Positions 15,823-24,219 of a DNA stretch of 57,613 nucleotides are shown here, one piece after another. The notes beneath the pieces are model-generated. The model was not told where the DNA came from, did no database searches, and saw only the letters and a list, made by a program, of their open reading frames with translations. The number at the start of each line of letters is the position of its first letter. Positions within the stretch are counted from its first letter, which is position 1. A program made the position numbers and the translations under genes. This DNA comes from Streptomyces lichenis (GTDB lineage Bacteria > Actinomycetota > Actinomycetes > Streptomycetales > Streptomycetaceae): positions 1-57,613 of the forward strand of contig NZ_JALPTH010000037.1 in assembly GCF_023218175.1 (NCBI RefSeq). Reading direction: 5' to 3'.

Positions 15823-17271
15823 CTACTTCTTGCGGCCGCGCTTCTCGCGGACGCGGACCGAGATGTGGATCGGGGTGCCCTCGAAGCCGAACTCCTCACG
15901 CAGCCGGCGCTCCACGAAGCGGCGGTAGCCGTGCTCCAGGAAGCCGGAGGCGAAGAGGACGAAGCGCGGCGGCTTGGTGCCGGCCTGGGTGCCGAAGAGG
16001 ATGCGGGGCTGCTTGCCGCCCCGGATCGGGTGGGGGTGGGCGGCGACCAGTTCGCCGAGGAAGGCGTTGAGCCGGCCGGTGGGGACGCGGGTCTCCCAGC
16101 CGGCAAGGGCCGCCTCGATGGCCGGGACCAGCTTCTCCATATGGCGGCCGGTGCGGGCGGAGACGTTCACCCGGGGCGCCCAGGAGACCTGCTGCATCTC
16201 GGTCTCGATCTCGCGCTCCAGGTAGTAGCGCCGCTCCTCGTCCAGCGAGTCCCACTTGTTGTAGGCGATGACCAGGGCGCGGCCCGCCTCCACGGCCATG
16301 GTGATGATCCGCTGGTCCTGGACGGAGATCGACTCCGAGGTGTCGATCAGGACGACCGCGACCTCGGCCTTCTCGACCGCCGCGGCGGTGCGCAGCGAGG
16401 CGTAGTAGTCGGCGCCCTCCTGGAGGTGGACGCGCTTGCGGATGCCGGCGGTGTCCACGAACTTCCAGGTGGTGCCCCCGAGCTCGATCAGCTCGTCCAC
16501 CGGGTCGCGGGTGGTGCCGGCGGTGGCGTCGACCACCACGCGCTCCTCGCCGGCGACCTTGTTGAGCAGGGAGGACTTGCCGACGTTGGGGCGGCCGATG
16601 AGGGCGATCCGGCGGGGGCCGCCGACGGCGGTGCCGAAGGACTGCTCGGGCGCCTCGGGGAGGGCCTTGAGGACCTCGTCCAGCAGGTCGCCGGTGCCGC
16701 GGCCGTGCAGGGCGGAGACCGGGTGGGGCTCGCCGAGGCCGAGGGACCAGAGCATGGCGGCGTCGGCCTCGCCGGAGGGGCCGTCGACCTTGTTGGCGGC
16801 GAGGACGACGGGCTTGCCGGCCCGGCGCAGCAGCTTGACCACAGCCTCGTCGGTGTCGGTGGCGCCGACGGTGGCGTCCACCACGAAGACCACGGCGTCG
16901 GCGGCCTCGATGGCGAACTCGGCCTGGGCGGCGACGGAGGCGTCGATGCCCAAGACGTCCTGCTCCCAGCCGCCGGTGTCGACGACCTTGAAGCGGCGGC
17001 CGGCCCATTCGGCCTCGTAGGTGACGCGGTCGCGGGTGACGCCGGGGCGGTCCTCGACCACGGCCTCGCGGCGGCCGATGATCCGGTTCACCAGGGTCGA
17101 CTTGCCGACATTGGGGCGGCCGACGACGGCGAGCCTGGGAAGCGGGCCGTGGCCGGCCTCCTCGATCGCGCCCTCGACCTCCTCGGCGTCGAAGCCCTCC
17201 TCGGTGGCGAGCTCCATGAACTCCGCGTACTCGGTGTCGCCGAGCGCTCCGTGGTCGTGCTGGTCGTTCAT
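15823..17271 (-). CDS. der: Ribosome assembly GTPase Der (EngA)
   Basis: 482 aa with two tandem GTPase domains, unique to this family. Domain 1 begins at GRPNVGKS (residues 51-58) with DTGGWE and ANKVD; domain 2 begins at GRPNVGKSSL (about 225) with DTAGIRKR and YNKWD. The C-terminal KH-like domain (about 390-480) includes ILFGTQAGTKPPRFVLF. Der acts in 50S subunit maturation and is essential in most bacteria. The acidic 45-residue N-terminal extension is usual in actinomycetes. GAGGAA precedes the ATG. It lies downstream of plsC and cmk, probably in one operon. Confidence 0.98.
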   Translation of the reverse strand: MNDQHDHGALGDTEYAEFMELATEEGFDAEEVEGAIEEAGHGPLPRLAVVGRPNVGKSTLVNRIIGRREAVVEDRPGVTRDRVTYEAEWAGRRFKVVDTGGWEQDVLGIDASVAAQAEFAIEAADAVVFVVDATVGATDTDEAVVKLLRRAGKPVVLAANKVDGPSGEADAAMLWSLGLGEPHPVSALHGRGTGDLLDEVLKALPEAPEQSFGTAVGGPRRIALIGRPNVGKSSLLNKVAGEERVVVDATAGTTRDPVDELIELGGTTWKFVDTAGIRKRVHLQEGADYYASLRTAAAVEKAEVAVVLIDTSESISVQDQRIITMAVEAGRALVIAYNKWDSLDEERRYYLEREIETEMQQVSWAPRVNVSARTGRHMEKLVPAIEAALAGWETRVPTGRLNAFLGELVAAHPHPIRGGKQPRILFGTQAGTKPPRFVLFASGFLEHGYRRFVERRLREEFGFEGTPIHISVRVREKRGRKK

Positions 17272-17345
17272 GAAGTCCGTTCCTCGTTCTTCGTCGTCTG
17301 CGGCGGGGCGGCGGATGTCCGGCCGCCTCGCGGTTCAAGTCTGGC

Positions 17346-18014
17346 TCAGCGCCCGGTGAGGCGCCTGGCGTTTTCCAGGTGGGCGGTCAGCCGCTCCTGG
17401 ATGCGGACGGTGGCCTCGTCCAGCGCGGTGCGGGTGCGGCGCCCGCTGCCGTCGCCCGCCTGGAAGGCGTCCCCGAAGACGACGTCGACCCGGCTGCGCA
17501 CCGGCGGCAGCACCCGGGTGATCCGGCTCCGCCGGTCGGTGGAGCCGAGGACCGCGACCGGCACGATCGGGGCGCCGGAGCGTACGGCGAAGTACGCCAG
17601 GCCGGCCCGCAGCGAGGCGAAGTCGCCGGTGCCGCGGGTGCCCTCGGGGAAGATGCCGAGGACGCCGCCGTCGCTCAGCACGTCCAGGGCGCTGGTGATG
17701 GCGGCCCGGTCGGCGGCGGTGCGGTCCACCTGGAGCTGGCCGATGCCGGTGAGGAAGGCGCCGAGCGGGCCGACGAACGCCTCCCGCTTGATCAGGAAGT
17801 GCACGGGCCGCGGCGCGGTGCCCATCAGCATCGGGCCGTCGAGGTTGTGCGCGTGGTTGACGGCGAGGATCACCGGGCCGGCGGCCGGGACGCGCCAGCC
17901 GCCGAGGACGCGCGGGCGCCACAGCCCGTACATCAGTCCGATGCCGATGCGGCGGCCAACGGCGGCGCCCTTGGCGGAGGGTCTCGCGATGGTCGAAGGA
18001 CCGGGTGCGGTCAT
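17346..18014 (-). CDS. plsC: 1-acyl-sn-glycerol-3-phosphate acyltransferase (PlsC family)
   Basis: 222 aa. The catalytic NHAHNLDGP (H-x4-D) lies near residue 53, and the glycerol-3-phosphate-binding FPEGTRGTG near 124, spaced as in PlsC enzymes. The product acylates lysophosphatidate to phosphatidate at the membrane. The start ATG overlaps the cmk stop (ATGA), showing translational coupling; cmk-plsC-der order is common in actinomycetes. Several PlsC paralogs exist per genome, so the exact acyl acceptor is not certain. Confidence 0.9.
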   Translation of the reverse strand: MTAPGPSTIARPSAKGAAVGRRIGIGLMYGLWRPRVLGGWRVPAAGPVILAVNHAHNLDGPMLMGTAPRPVHFLIKREAFVGPLGAFLTGIGQLQVDRTAADRAAITSALDVLSDGGVLGIFPEGTRGTGDFASLRAGLAYFAVRSGAPIVPVAVLGSTDRRSRITRVLPPVRSRVDVVFGDAFQAGDGSGRRTRTALDEATVRIQERLTAHLENARRLTGR

Positions 18015-18694
18015 CCGGCGGCCCGCTTCTCCTCGACCAGGGTGACCACGCACTCGATGACCTGCTGGAGGGTGAGCTCGGTGGTGTCCACCTCGACGGC
18101 GTCGCCGGCCTTGGCGAGCGGGGAGGTCTTGCGGCTGGAGTCGGCCGCGTCCCGTTTGATCAGGGCCTCCCGGGTGGCCGCCACGTCGGAGCCCTTGACC
18201 TCGCCGGAGCGGCGGGCGGCGCGGGCCTCCGGGGAGGCGGTGAGGAAGATCTTGAGGTCGGCGTCGGGCAGCACGGTGGTGCCGATGTCCCGGCCCTCGA
18301 CCACGATGCCGCCGGCGGCGGCCGCGGCGATGGAGCGCTGGAGCCCGGTGATCAGGGTGCGCACCTCGGGGACCGCGCTGACCGCGCTGACCTGGGAGGT
18401 GACCTCCTGGGTGCGGATCGGGCCGGCGGCGTCCAGCCCGTCCACGGTGATGGTGGGGTGGTTCGGGTCGGTGCCGGAGACGATCACCGGCTTGCCCGCG
18501 GCGGAGGCGACGGCGGCCGGGTCGTCGGTGTCCACACCGTTGGTCAGCATCCACCAGGTGATCGCCCGGTACTGGGCGCCGGTGTCCAGGTAGCTGAGCC
18601 CCAGCTTGGCGGCGACCGCCTTGGAGGTGCTCGACTTGCCCGTGCCGGAGGGGCCGTCGATGGCGACGATCACGGATTCCACGGTGTCGGACAC
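18011..18694 (-). CDS. cmk: (d)CMP kinase
   Basis: 227 aa. P-loop GPSGTGKS at residues 14-21, then LDTGAQYRA for substrate binding, VVEGRDIGTTVLPDADLKIFL and AARRSGE, all standard cytidylate kinase signatures. Phosphorylates CMP and dCMP to diphosphates with ATP. GTG start; stop overlaps plsC by 4 nt. Confidence 0.97.
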   Translation of the reverse strand: MSDTVESVIVAIDGPSGTGKSSTSKAVAAKLGLSYLDTGAQYRAITWWMLTNGVDTDDPAAVASAAGKPVIVSGTDPNHPTITVDGLDAAGPIRTQEVTSQVSAVSAVPEVRTLITGLQRSIAAAAAGGIVVEGRDIGTTVLPDADLKIFLTASPEARAARRSGEVKGSDVAATREALIKRDAADSSRKTSPLAKAGDAVEVDTTELTLQQVIECVVTLVEEKRAAG

Positions 18695-18815
18695 CTTCCT
18701 GGTACGCGGGGAGCGGGGCGGGCCGGTTGCCGGGGACCCCGCACAAGGTTACCGACTGCCGGGGCCTCGCCTCACACCCGTTCGGCCCAGCCCGCTCCCC
18801 TCCCGCCCGGGCCGG

Positions 18816-19901
18816 TCACAACCGCAGCGACCAGCCCCGTTCGCGCAGGGTCTCCACCAGGGCGGGGACGGAGGTGGGCACCACCATCAGCTGGACCAGG
18901 CCGGACTGCCGCCCGGTGGCGTGCTCGATGCGGACGTCCTCGATGTTGACCCCGGCCCGGCCGGCGTCGGCGAAGATCCGGGCCAGCTCGCCGGGCTCGT
19001 CGCTGATCATCACGGTGACCGTCTCGTAGACGGTGGGGCCGCCGCCGTGCTTGCCGGGCACCCGGGCCCGGCCGGTCTTGCCGCGCCGCAGCACGTCCTC
19101 CACGCCGAGGGCACCGCCGCGCCGCTTGTCCTCGTCGGCGGACTGCAGGGCGCGCAGCGCGCGGACGGTGTCGTCCAGGTCGGTGGCGATCCCGGCGAGG
19201 ACGTCGGCGACCGGGCCGGGGTTGGCGGCGATGATCTCCACCCACATCCGGGGCTCGGAGCCGGCGATCCGGGTGACGTCCCGGATGCCCTGGCCGCAGA
19301 GCCGCACCGCGGTCTCGTCGGCGTCGGCGAGCCGGGCGGCGACCATCGAGGAGACCAGGTGCGGGGTGTGCGAGACCAGGGCGACGGCCCGGTCGTGGGA
19401 GTCGGCGTCCATGACGACCGGGACGGCGCCGCAGAGCGCGACCAGCTCCAGGGCGAGGTTGAGCACCTCGGTGTCGGTGTCCGCGGTGGGGGTGAGCACC
19501 CAGGGGCGGCCCTCGAAGAGGTCGGCGGTGGCGGCGAGCGGGCCGGAGCGCTCCTTGCCGGACATCGGGTGGGTGCCGATGTACGCGGTGAGGTCCAGGC
19601 CCAGCCCGGCCAGCTCCCGCTGGGGCCCGCCCTTGACGCTGGCCACGTCCAGGTAGCCGCGGGCCAGGCCGCCGCGCATGGCCTCGGCGAGGGCGGTGGC
19701 GACGTAGGCGGGCGGTACGGCGATGATCGCCAGGTCCACGGGCCCGTCCGGGGCGCCCTCGGTCCCGGCGCCGCGGGCGGCCGCGGTGCGGGCGCTGTCG
19801 GGGTCGTGGTCGACCAGGTGGACGGCGATGCCGCGGGCGGTGAGCGCGAGGGCCGCGGAGGTGCCGATGAGCCCGGTTCCGATGACGACGGCGGTTCTCA
19901 C
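18816..19901 (-). CDS. tyrA: Prephenate dehydrogenase with ACT domain
   Basis: 361 aa. NAD(P)-binding GTGLIG at residues 8-13; catalytic region HPMSGKERSGP (about 114-124) with the conserved His; dimerisation helices follow. The C-terminal ACT domain (about 287-361) includes TVMISDEPGELARIF, a likely amino acid sensor. Converts prephenate to 4-hydroxyphenylpyruvate for tyrosine synthesis. GTG start overlaps the aroH stop (GTGA), so the two chorismate-pathway genes are coupled. Confidence 0.95.
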   Translation of the reverse strand: MRTAVVIGTGLIGTSAALALTARGIAVHLVDHDPDSARTAAARGAGTEGAPDGPVDLAIIAVPPAYVATALAEAMRGGLARGYLDVASVKGGPQRELAGLGLDLTAYIGTHPMSGKERSGPLAATADLFEGRPWVLTPTADTDTEVLNLALELVALCGAVPVVMDADSHDRAVALVSHTPHLVSSMVAARLADADETAVRLCGQGIRDVTRIAGSEPRMWVEIIAANPGPVADVLAGIATDLDDTVRALRALQSADEDKRRGGALGVEDVLRRGKTGRARVPGKHGGGPTVYETVTVMISDEPGELARIFADAGRAGVNIEDVRIEHATGRQSGLVQLMVVPTSVPALVETLRERGWSLRL

Positions 19902-20260
19902 TGGGCGATGTCCTTCCGGAGGGCGGCGGCGGCGCCGAGGTAGACGTGCGCGACGGCGGACTTGGCCAGGTCGGTCTCGATGTGCGCGAGGATGCGGACC
20001 ACCCGGGGCATGGCGCCGGCGATGTCGAGTTCCTGGGCGCAGATCAGCGGGACGTCGGTGATGCCGAGGCCGCGCGCGGCGACGGCCGGGAAGTCGCTGT
20101 GCAGGTCGGGGGTGGCGGTGAACCAGACGCTGATCAGGTCCTCGGCGGTCAGGCCGTTGCGGTCCAGTACGGCGGTGAGCAGCTCGCCGACCCGCTCGCG
20201 CAGGTGCGCCGCCTCGTCCCGCTCCAGCTGGACGGCCCCGCGGACCGCTCGTACCGCCAC
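19898..20260 (-). CDS. aroH: Chorismate mutase, AroH class
   Basis: 120 aa, the usual length of trimeric AroH-type enzymes. RAVRGAVQLERDE holds the active-site Arg; ISVWFTATPDLHSDFPA and VPLICAQELDIAGAMPRVVRIL match the class. Converts chorismate to prephenate, the substrate of TyrA encoded next. GTG start with GAGGAG 6 nt upstream. Confidence 0.95.
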   Translation of the reverse strand: MAVRAVRGAVQLERDEAAHLRERVGELLTAVLDRNGLTAEDLISVWFTATPDLHSDFPAVAARGLGITDVPLICAQELDIAGAMPRVVRILAHIETDLAKSAVAHVYLGAAAALRKDIAQ

Positions 20261-20412
20261 CTCGTGCTCCTCGGATGTCTCGTGCGCCCGGCCGGCCTGT
20301 GTCGCGGCCCCGGCGTCGGCGTTCAGCCTAGTCAGCCGGGGGCGGCGGGGCGCAGCCCGTTCGGCGGTACTAGGTCAGGTCGGTGCGGGCGAGGGCGCTT
20401 CCCAGCCGCGGC

Positions 20413-20748
20413 TCAGCGGCGCGGGGCGAGTCCCAGCGGCTGCCCCTCGGCGTCCCGGCGCAGCTCCTGGACGGCCACCACGGCGTCCGGGGCGATCTCC
20501 CCGTACACATGCGGGAAGCTCCGTCCGTCGGCCTCCTCCCAGCGGAGCTCGGCGGTCAGCCGGCTCTCGTCCAGCGTGAGCAGCAGCAGGGTGCCGGGCA
20601 CCTCCCGGTAGAGGGCGGCGGCCACCTCCTGGGCGATGGCCTCGTCGCCCGAGCAGTGCACGAAGCCCTCGGTGGAGAGGGAGGCGGGACGGTAGGCGGA
20701 GCCGGGCGCGGGCGGCCACTCGGCCTCCGGTACGAGGTGGAAGATCAT
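20413..20748 (-). CDS. DUF952 family protein
   Basis: 111 aa. IFHLVPEAEW, then STEGFVHCSGDEA and a C-terminal FPHVYGEIAPDAVVAV are the DUF952 hallmarks. The fold is thought to resemble small ADP-ribosyltransferase or phosphotransferase-like folds; no activity is established. GACACT 6 nt before the ATG suggests a leaderless start divergent from the nucleotidyltransferase gene 48 bp away. Confidence 0.88.
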   Translation of the reverse strand: MIFHLVPEAEWPPAPGSAYRPASLSTEGFVHCSGDEAIAQEVAAALYREVPGTLLLLTLDESRLTAELRWEEADGRSFPHVYGEIAPDAVVAVQELRRDAEGQPLGLAPRR

Positions 20749-20754
20749 CCGCCC

Positions 20755-20760
20755 AGTGTC
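20755..20760 (-). promoter_or_regulatory. Possible -10 box of the DUF952 gene, leaderless
   Basis: GACACT, one mismatch from TANNNT, 6 nt before the ATG. Confidence 0.3.
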
Positions 20761-20782
20761 CCGGAGCCGGGGAGGTGGCGGC

Positions 20783-20788
20783 TAGGGT
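20783..20788 (+). promoter_or_regulatory. Likely -10 box of the first nucleotidyltransferase gene, leaderless
   Basis: TAGGGT 8 nt before the ATG. GGAGGTGG sits further upstream (20 nt away), too far to act as a ribosome site. Confidence 0.42.
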
Positions 20789-20796
20789 CGGGGCCC

Positions 20797-21573
20797 ATGA
20801 CGTACGGGGACGGGGACTGCGGGCTGACCGGGGAGCGGCTGGTGCGGGAGCACACGGTCTACTCCTGTGTGATGGGCTCGCGGGCCTTCGGGCTGGCGAC
20901 CGAGGGCAGCGACACCGACCGGCGCGGGGTGTTCCTGGCGCCGACCGCGCTCCAGTGGCGGTTCACCAAGCCGCCGACGCATGTGGAGGGGCCCGCGGAG
21001 GAGCAGTTCAGCTGGGAGCTGGAACGGTTCTGCGAGCTGGCGCTGCGGGCCAATCCGAACATCCTGGAGTGCCTGCACTCGCCGCTGGTGGAGTACGCGG
21101 ACGCCACCGGCCGCGAACTGCTGGCGCTGCGCGGGGCGTTCCTGTCCCGGCGGGCGCACACCACCTTCGTGCGGTACGCGGTGGCGCAGCGCCGCAAGCT
21201 GGAGGCGGACGTCCGGCAGTACGGGGAGCCCCGCTGGAAGCACGCGATGCATCTGCTGCGGCTGCTGGGCAGTTGCCGGGACCTGCTGCGCACCGGTGAG
21301 CTGGTGATCGACGCGGGCGCCGGCCGGGACCGGCTGCTGGCGGTGAAGCGGGGCGAGGTGGCCTGGGACGAGGTGGAGCGGTGGATGGCCCGGCTGGCCG
21401 AGGAGGCGGACCGGGCCGCCGAGGGCTCCCCGCTGCCGGCCGAGCCGGACACCGGGGCGGTGGAGGACTTCCTCTACCGCGTCCGCCGGGCCTCGGCGCT
21501 GGCGGCGGACGGGGGGCGCGTAGAGCGAGTGGCGGGGGCCGGGCACACGGCGGCCGTACGACCGGGGGCCTGA
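20797..21573 (+). CDS. Predicted nucleotidyltransferase (COG3541, DNA polymerase beta superfamily), copy A
   Basis: 258 aa. MGSRAFGLATEGSDTDRRGV near residue 26 is the superfamily active site: GS, then D-x-D for metal binding. The expected third carboxylate appears as Glu in AEEQFSWELERF, where the neighbour copy has Asp. ANPNILECLHSPLV and a helical C-terminal half (KHAMHLLRLLGSCRDLL) complete the COG3541 pattern. The substrate is unknown; related enzymes move nucleotides onto RNA, proteins or small molecules. It converges on a second homolog (26 bp between stops). Confidence 0.82.
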   Translation: MTYGDGDCGLTGERLVREHTVYSCVMGSRAFGLATEGSDTDRRGVFLAPTALQWRFTKPPTHVEGPAEEQFSWELERFCELALRANPNILECLHSPLVEYADATGRELLALRGAFLSRRAHTTFVRYAVAQRRKLEADVRQYGEPRWKHAMHLLRLLGSCRDLLRTGELVIDAGAGRDRLLAVKRGEVAWDEVERWMARLAEEADRAAEGSPLPAEPDTGAVEDFLYRVRRASALAADGGRVERVAGAGHTAAVRPGA

Positions 21574-21599
21574 CCCCGCACCGCTCCCCGCACCCCCGC

Positions 21600-22397
21600 T
21601 CAGTCCTGCCCGTCCTCCTCCCCCGCCGACTGGACCCGCCCCGGTCCTTCCACCCGCACCCGGACGACGAAGTCGTGCAGGGCGTCGAAGGCGGTGGGCG
21701 CGCCGGGCAGGGCGGTGGCGGTCTCGGCCTCGTCCAGCACGGTGTGCAGGGCCTCGATGTCGGCGTGGACCCGCTCGCGGTCCACCCCGTCGGCGGGGCC
21801 GTGCTCGGCGTCGGCCTTGGCGGCGATCAGCTCGGCCAGGTAGTCCGGGGCGGGCACCGCGCCGAGCAGGGTGGGCAGATGGGCGACCACCTCGCCGGTG
21901 CGCATCAGATGGATGCCGGTGAGCAGCGCCCGGAAGGTGTAGAGCAGCGGCTTGAGCTCGCCGCTCTTCTCGAACAGCCGCCACTGGGTGCCTGCGAACC
22001 CCCGGTAGTGGTGGGCGTGGTGGGAGGTGAGCACCCCGGGGGCGAGGGCGCACAGCTCGGCGTGGGCGTCGGTGGTGTGGGCGACCAGCGGGGAGAGCAG
22101 CTGCTCCAGGACGTAGCCGTTGCGGCCGAGCATCAGCCGGACGAACTTGCGCAGGTCGTGGCTGACCAGGTCCATCTCCACGCCGTCCCGGTCCCACATC
22201 CGCGACCTGGTCTCCTCGGGCTCGCGCAGCCCGGTGAGCGCCTCCACCGGCAGCAGGTGCGCCCCGCGCAGGTCCACGTCCGAGTCGCGGGACGGGAAGC
22301 CGTACAGATGCGCGCCGGAGACGGTGGCGAACAGCAGCGGATCCGGCTGCTCGGCGACGACGGAGGCCAGGTCGGGGAGGTCCACGAGTGCGGTCAT
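21600..22397 (-). CDS. Predicted nucleotidyltransferase (COG3541), copy B, last gene of the NAD operon
   Basis: 265 aa. GAHLYGFPSRDSDVDLRGAH near residue 29 has the G-x-YGF and D-x-D metal site; GVEMDLVSHDLRKF supplies the third Asp; NGYVLEQLLSPLV and HHYRGFAGTQW follow. It is clearly homologous to copy A but diverged through most of its length. It starts 4 nt after the ADP-ribosylglycohydrolase stop, so it is the last cistron of the pnuC operon. A role in nucleotide or ADP-ribose chemistry is suggested by position only. Confidence 0.83.
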   Translation of the reverse strand: MTALVDLPDLASVVAEQPDPLLFATVSGAHLYGFPSRDSDVDLRGAHLLPVEALTGLREPEETRSRMWDRDGVEMDLVSHDLRKFVRLMLGRNGYVLEQLLSPLVAHTTDAHAELCALAPGVLTSHHAHHYRGFAGTQWRLFEKSGELKPLLYTFRALLTGIHLMRTGEVVAHLPTLLGAVPAPDYLAELIAAKADAEHGPADGVDRERVHADIEALHTVLDEAETATALPGAPTAFDALHDFVVRVRVEGPGRVQSAGEEDGQD

Positions 22398-22401
22398 GCG
22401 A

Positions 22402-23445
22402 TCAAGAATCCCAGAGCGCGCCGAGGGTGAGGAGCTCACTGCGGTACTCGATCCGTTCGGCCCACTCCTTGGGCCAGGCGGCGGCGCCCAGATGGGCTCC
22501 GGCGAAGGCGCCGGTGAGGCAGGCGATGGAGTCGGAGTCGCCGGAGGTGCAGGCGGCCCGGCGGATGGCGGTGACCGGTTCGTCGGGGAAGAGCAGGAAG
22601 CAGAGCAGCCCGGTGGCCAGGGCCTCCTCGGCGATCCAGCCCTCACCGGTGAGCAGGCACGGGTCGGCCTCGGGGTTGGCGGTGCGGACGGCCGTGGCCA
22701 GGTTCTCCAGGACGGCCAGGCACTCGTCCCAGCCGCGCTGGATGAAGTGCTGGGGGGTGGGGTCCTGGCTGCGGGTCCACAGGTCGCCGAGCCAGGCCTC
22801 GTGGTAGCAGGAGCGGTTCTCGTACGCGTAGGAGCGCAGCAGCCCGACCAGGCCGAGCGGTTCGGCGCCCTGGGCCAGCAGGTAGACGGCGCGGGCGGTG
22901 AGGTCGGAGGCGGCGAGCGCGGTGGGGTGGCCGTGGGTGAGGGCGGACTGGAGCTGGGCGGCGCCGGCCCGCTGGGTCTCGCTCAGTCCGGGGACCAGGC
23001 CGACCGGGGCGACCCGCATGTTGGCGCCGCAGCCCTTGGAGTGGATGCGGCCGGCCTGCTGCCAGGGCAGGTCGCCGGCCAGGGCGTGGCAGGCCTGCAT
23101 ACAGGTCTGGCCGGGGGCGCGGTTGTTCTCGGGCGAGCGGTACCACGCGACGTACTCCTCGCGCAGCGGCGAGGTGAACCGCAGCGGGGCGAGCGGGCCG
23201 CGGGCCTGGGCGGTGCGCAGCGCGCGGGCCACGGCCAGGGTCATCTGGGTGTCGTCGGTGACGACGGCCGGGGTGGGCAGCGCCATCTCCCGCCACGGCC
23301 CGACCTTGCGGAAGATCATCGGCAGGTCGCTGAACTCGGTCGGGAAGCCGAGGGCGTCGCCGAGCGCCAGCCCGGTGAGCGCCCCGGTGGCGGCCTGCTT
23401 GACGGTGGTACGCGGCCGGGCTGCCCCGGTGTGCTCGGTGGTCAT
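22402..23445 (-). CDS. ADP-ribosylglycohydrolase family protein (DraG-like)
   Basis: 347 aa, all-helical. Metal-binding motifs are all present: GALTGLALGDALGFPTEF (about 21-38), VVTDDTQMTLA (about 62), and SGDSDSIACLTGAFAGA near residue 298. These Asp residues bind two Mg ions and cleave ADP-ribose from Arg or other acceptors. It lies 39 nt downstream of the NUDIX regulator and 4 nt upstream of a nucleotidyltransferase in the NAD salvage operon. The context suggests recycling of ADP-ribose groups or reversal of an NAD-consuming modification. No ADP-ribosyltransferase is visible nearby. Confidence 0.92.
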   Translation of the reverse strand: MTTEHTGAARPRTTVKQAATGALTGLALGDALGFPTEFSDLPMIFRKVGPWREMALPTPAVVTDDTQMTLAVARALRTAQARGPLAPLRFTSPLREEYVAWYRSPENNRAPGQTCMQACHALAGDLPWQQAGRIHSKGCGANMRVAPVGLVPGLSETQRAGAAQLQSALTHGHPTALAASDLTARAVYLLAQGAEPLGLVGLLRSYAYENRSCYHEAWLGDLWTRSQDPTPQHFIQRGWDECLAVLENLATAVRTANPEADPCLLTGEGWIAEEALATGLLCFLLFPDEPVTAIRRAACTSGDSDSIACLTGAFAGAHLGAAAWPKEWAERIEYRSELLTLGALWDS

Positions 23446-23484
23446 GTGCTGTCCCCGTTCATTCGTCGTCCCCGTTCTCGGTGC

Positions 23485-24219
23485 TCAGGGCCGCAGCAGC
23501 GGCGGGTGGAGGGCGGTGGCGCCGCCCGCGCGGTAAAGGGCGGCCGGTTTGCCCCGGCCGCCGGTGAGCTTGGGCGGTCCGTCCACGGCCTGGACGAAGC
23601 CGGGCGTGGAGAGGACCTTGCGGCGGAAGTTGGGCCGGTCCAGCTCGACGCCCCAGACCGCCTCGTACACCCCGCGCAGCTCGCCGAGGGTGAAGACGGG
23701 CGGGCAGAAGGCGGTGGCCAGGCAGGTGTACTCCAGCTTGGCGCCGATCCGCCGGTGGGCATCGGCCAGGATGGCGTCGTGGTCGAAGGCGAGCGGGCCC
23801 TGCGTCCCGTACGGGAGCCACCGGGCGTCCGCCGCGTCGCCGCCGCCGCGCGGTTCGGGCAGCCCGGGACCGAGGGCGGTGTAGGCGACGGAGACCACGC
23901 GCATCCTGGGGTCGCGGTCGGGTTCGCTGTAGGTGGCGAGCTGTTCCAGGTGCAGGTGGGCGGCGGTGGCCTCGGACAGCCCGGTCTCCTCGGCGAGCTC
24001 CCGGCGGGCGGCGCCGCCGGCCGACTCCCGGGGCCGGACGAAGCCCCCGGGCAGCGCCCAGTCGCCCTGGTACGGGGTCTGGCCGCGCCGTATCAGCAGT
24101 ACGTGCAGCCGGTCGGCGCGCAGGGTGAAGACCGCCAGGTCCACGGTGACCGCGAACGGCGGGAAGGCGCGCGGGTCGTAGTCGGGCGGGTGGCTGCCCT
24201 GCTGATCCGGGGCGGTCAT
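23485..24219 (-). CDS. NrtR-like regulator: NUDIX domain plus winged helix
   Basis: 244 aa. Residues about 20-155 are a NUDIX domain with a complete catalytic box, GGFVRPRE then SAGGAARRELAEETGL, so hydrolase activity is possible. Residues about 160-240 form the winged-helix-like C-terminal domain seen in NrtR: FTLGELRGVYEAVWG, then LDRPNFRRKVL. NrtR proteins bind ADP-ribose or related NAD products and repress NAD genes. The gene lies between nadR and draG, its start overlapping the nadR stop by 1 nt. This is consistent with autoregulation through the palindrome at the pnuC promoter. Function as a repressor is inference from family and place. Confidence 0.82.
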   Translation of the reverse strand: MTAPDQQGSHPPDYDPRAFPPFAVTVDLAVFTLRADRLHVLLIRRGQTPYQGDWALPGGFVRPRESAGGAARRELAEETGLSEATAAHLHLEQLATYSEPDRDPRMRVVSVAYTALGPGLPEPRGGGDAADARWLPYGTQGPLAFDHDAILADAHRRIGAKLEYTCLATAFCPPVFTLGELRGVYEAVWGVELDRPNFRRKVLSTPGFVQAVDGPPKLTGGRGKPAALYRAGGATALHPPLLRP

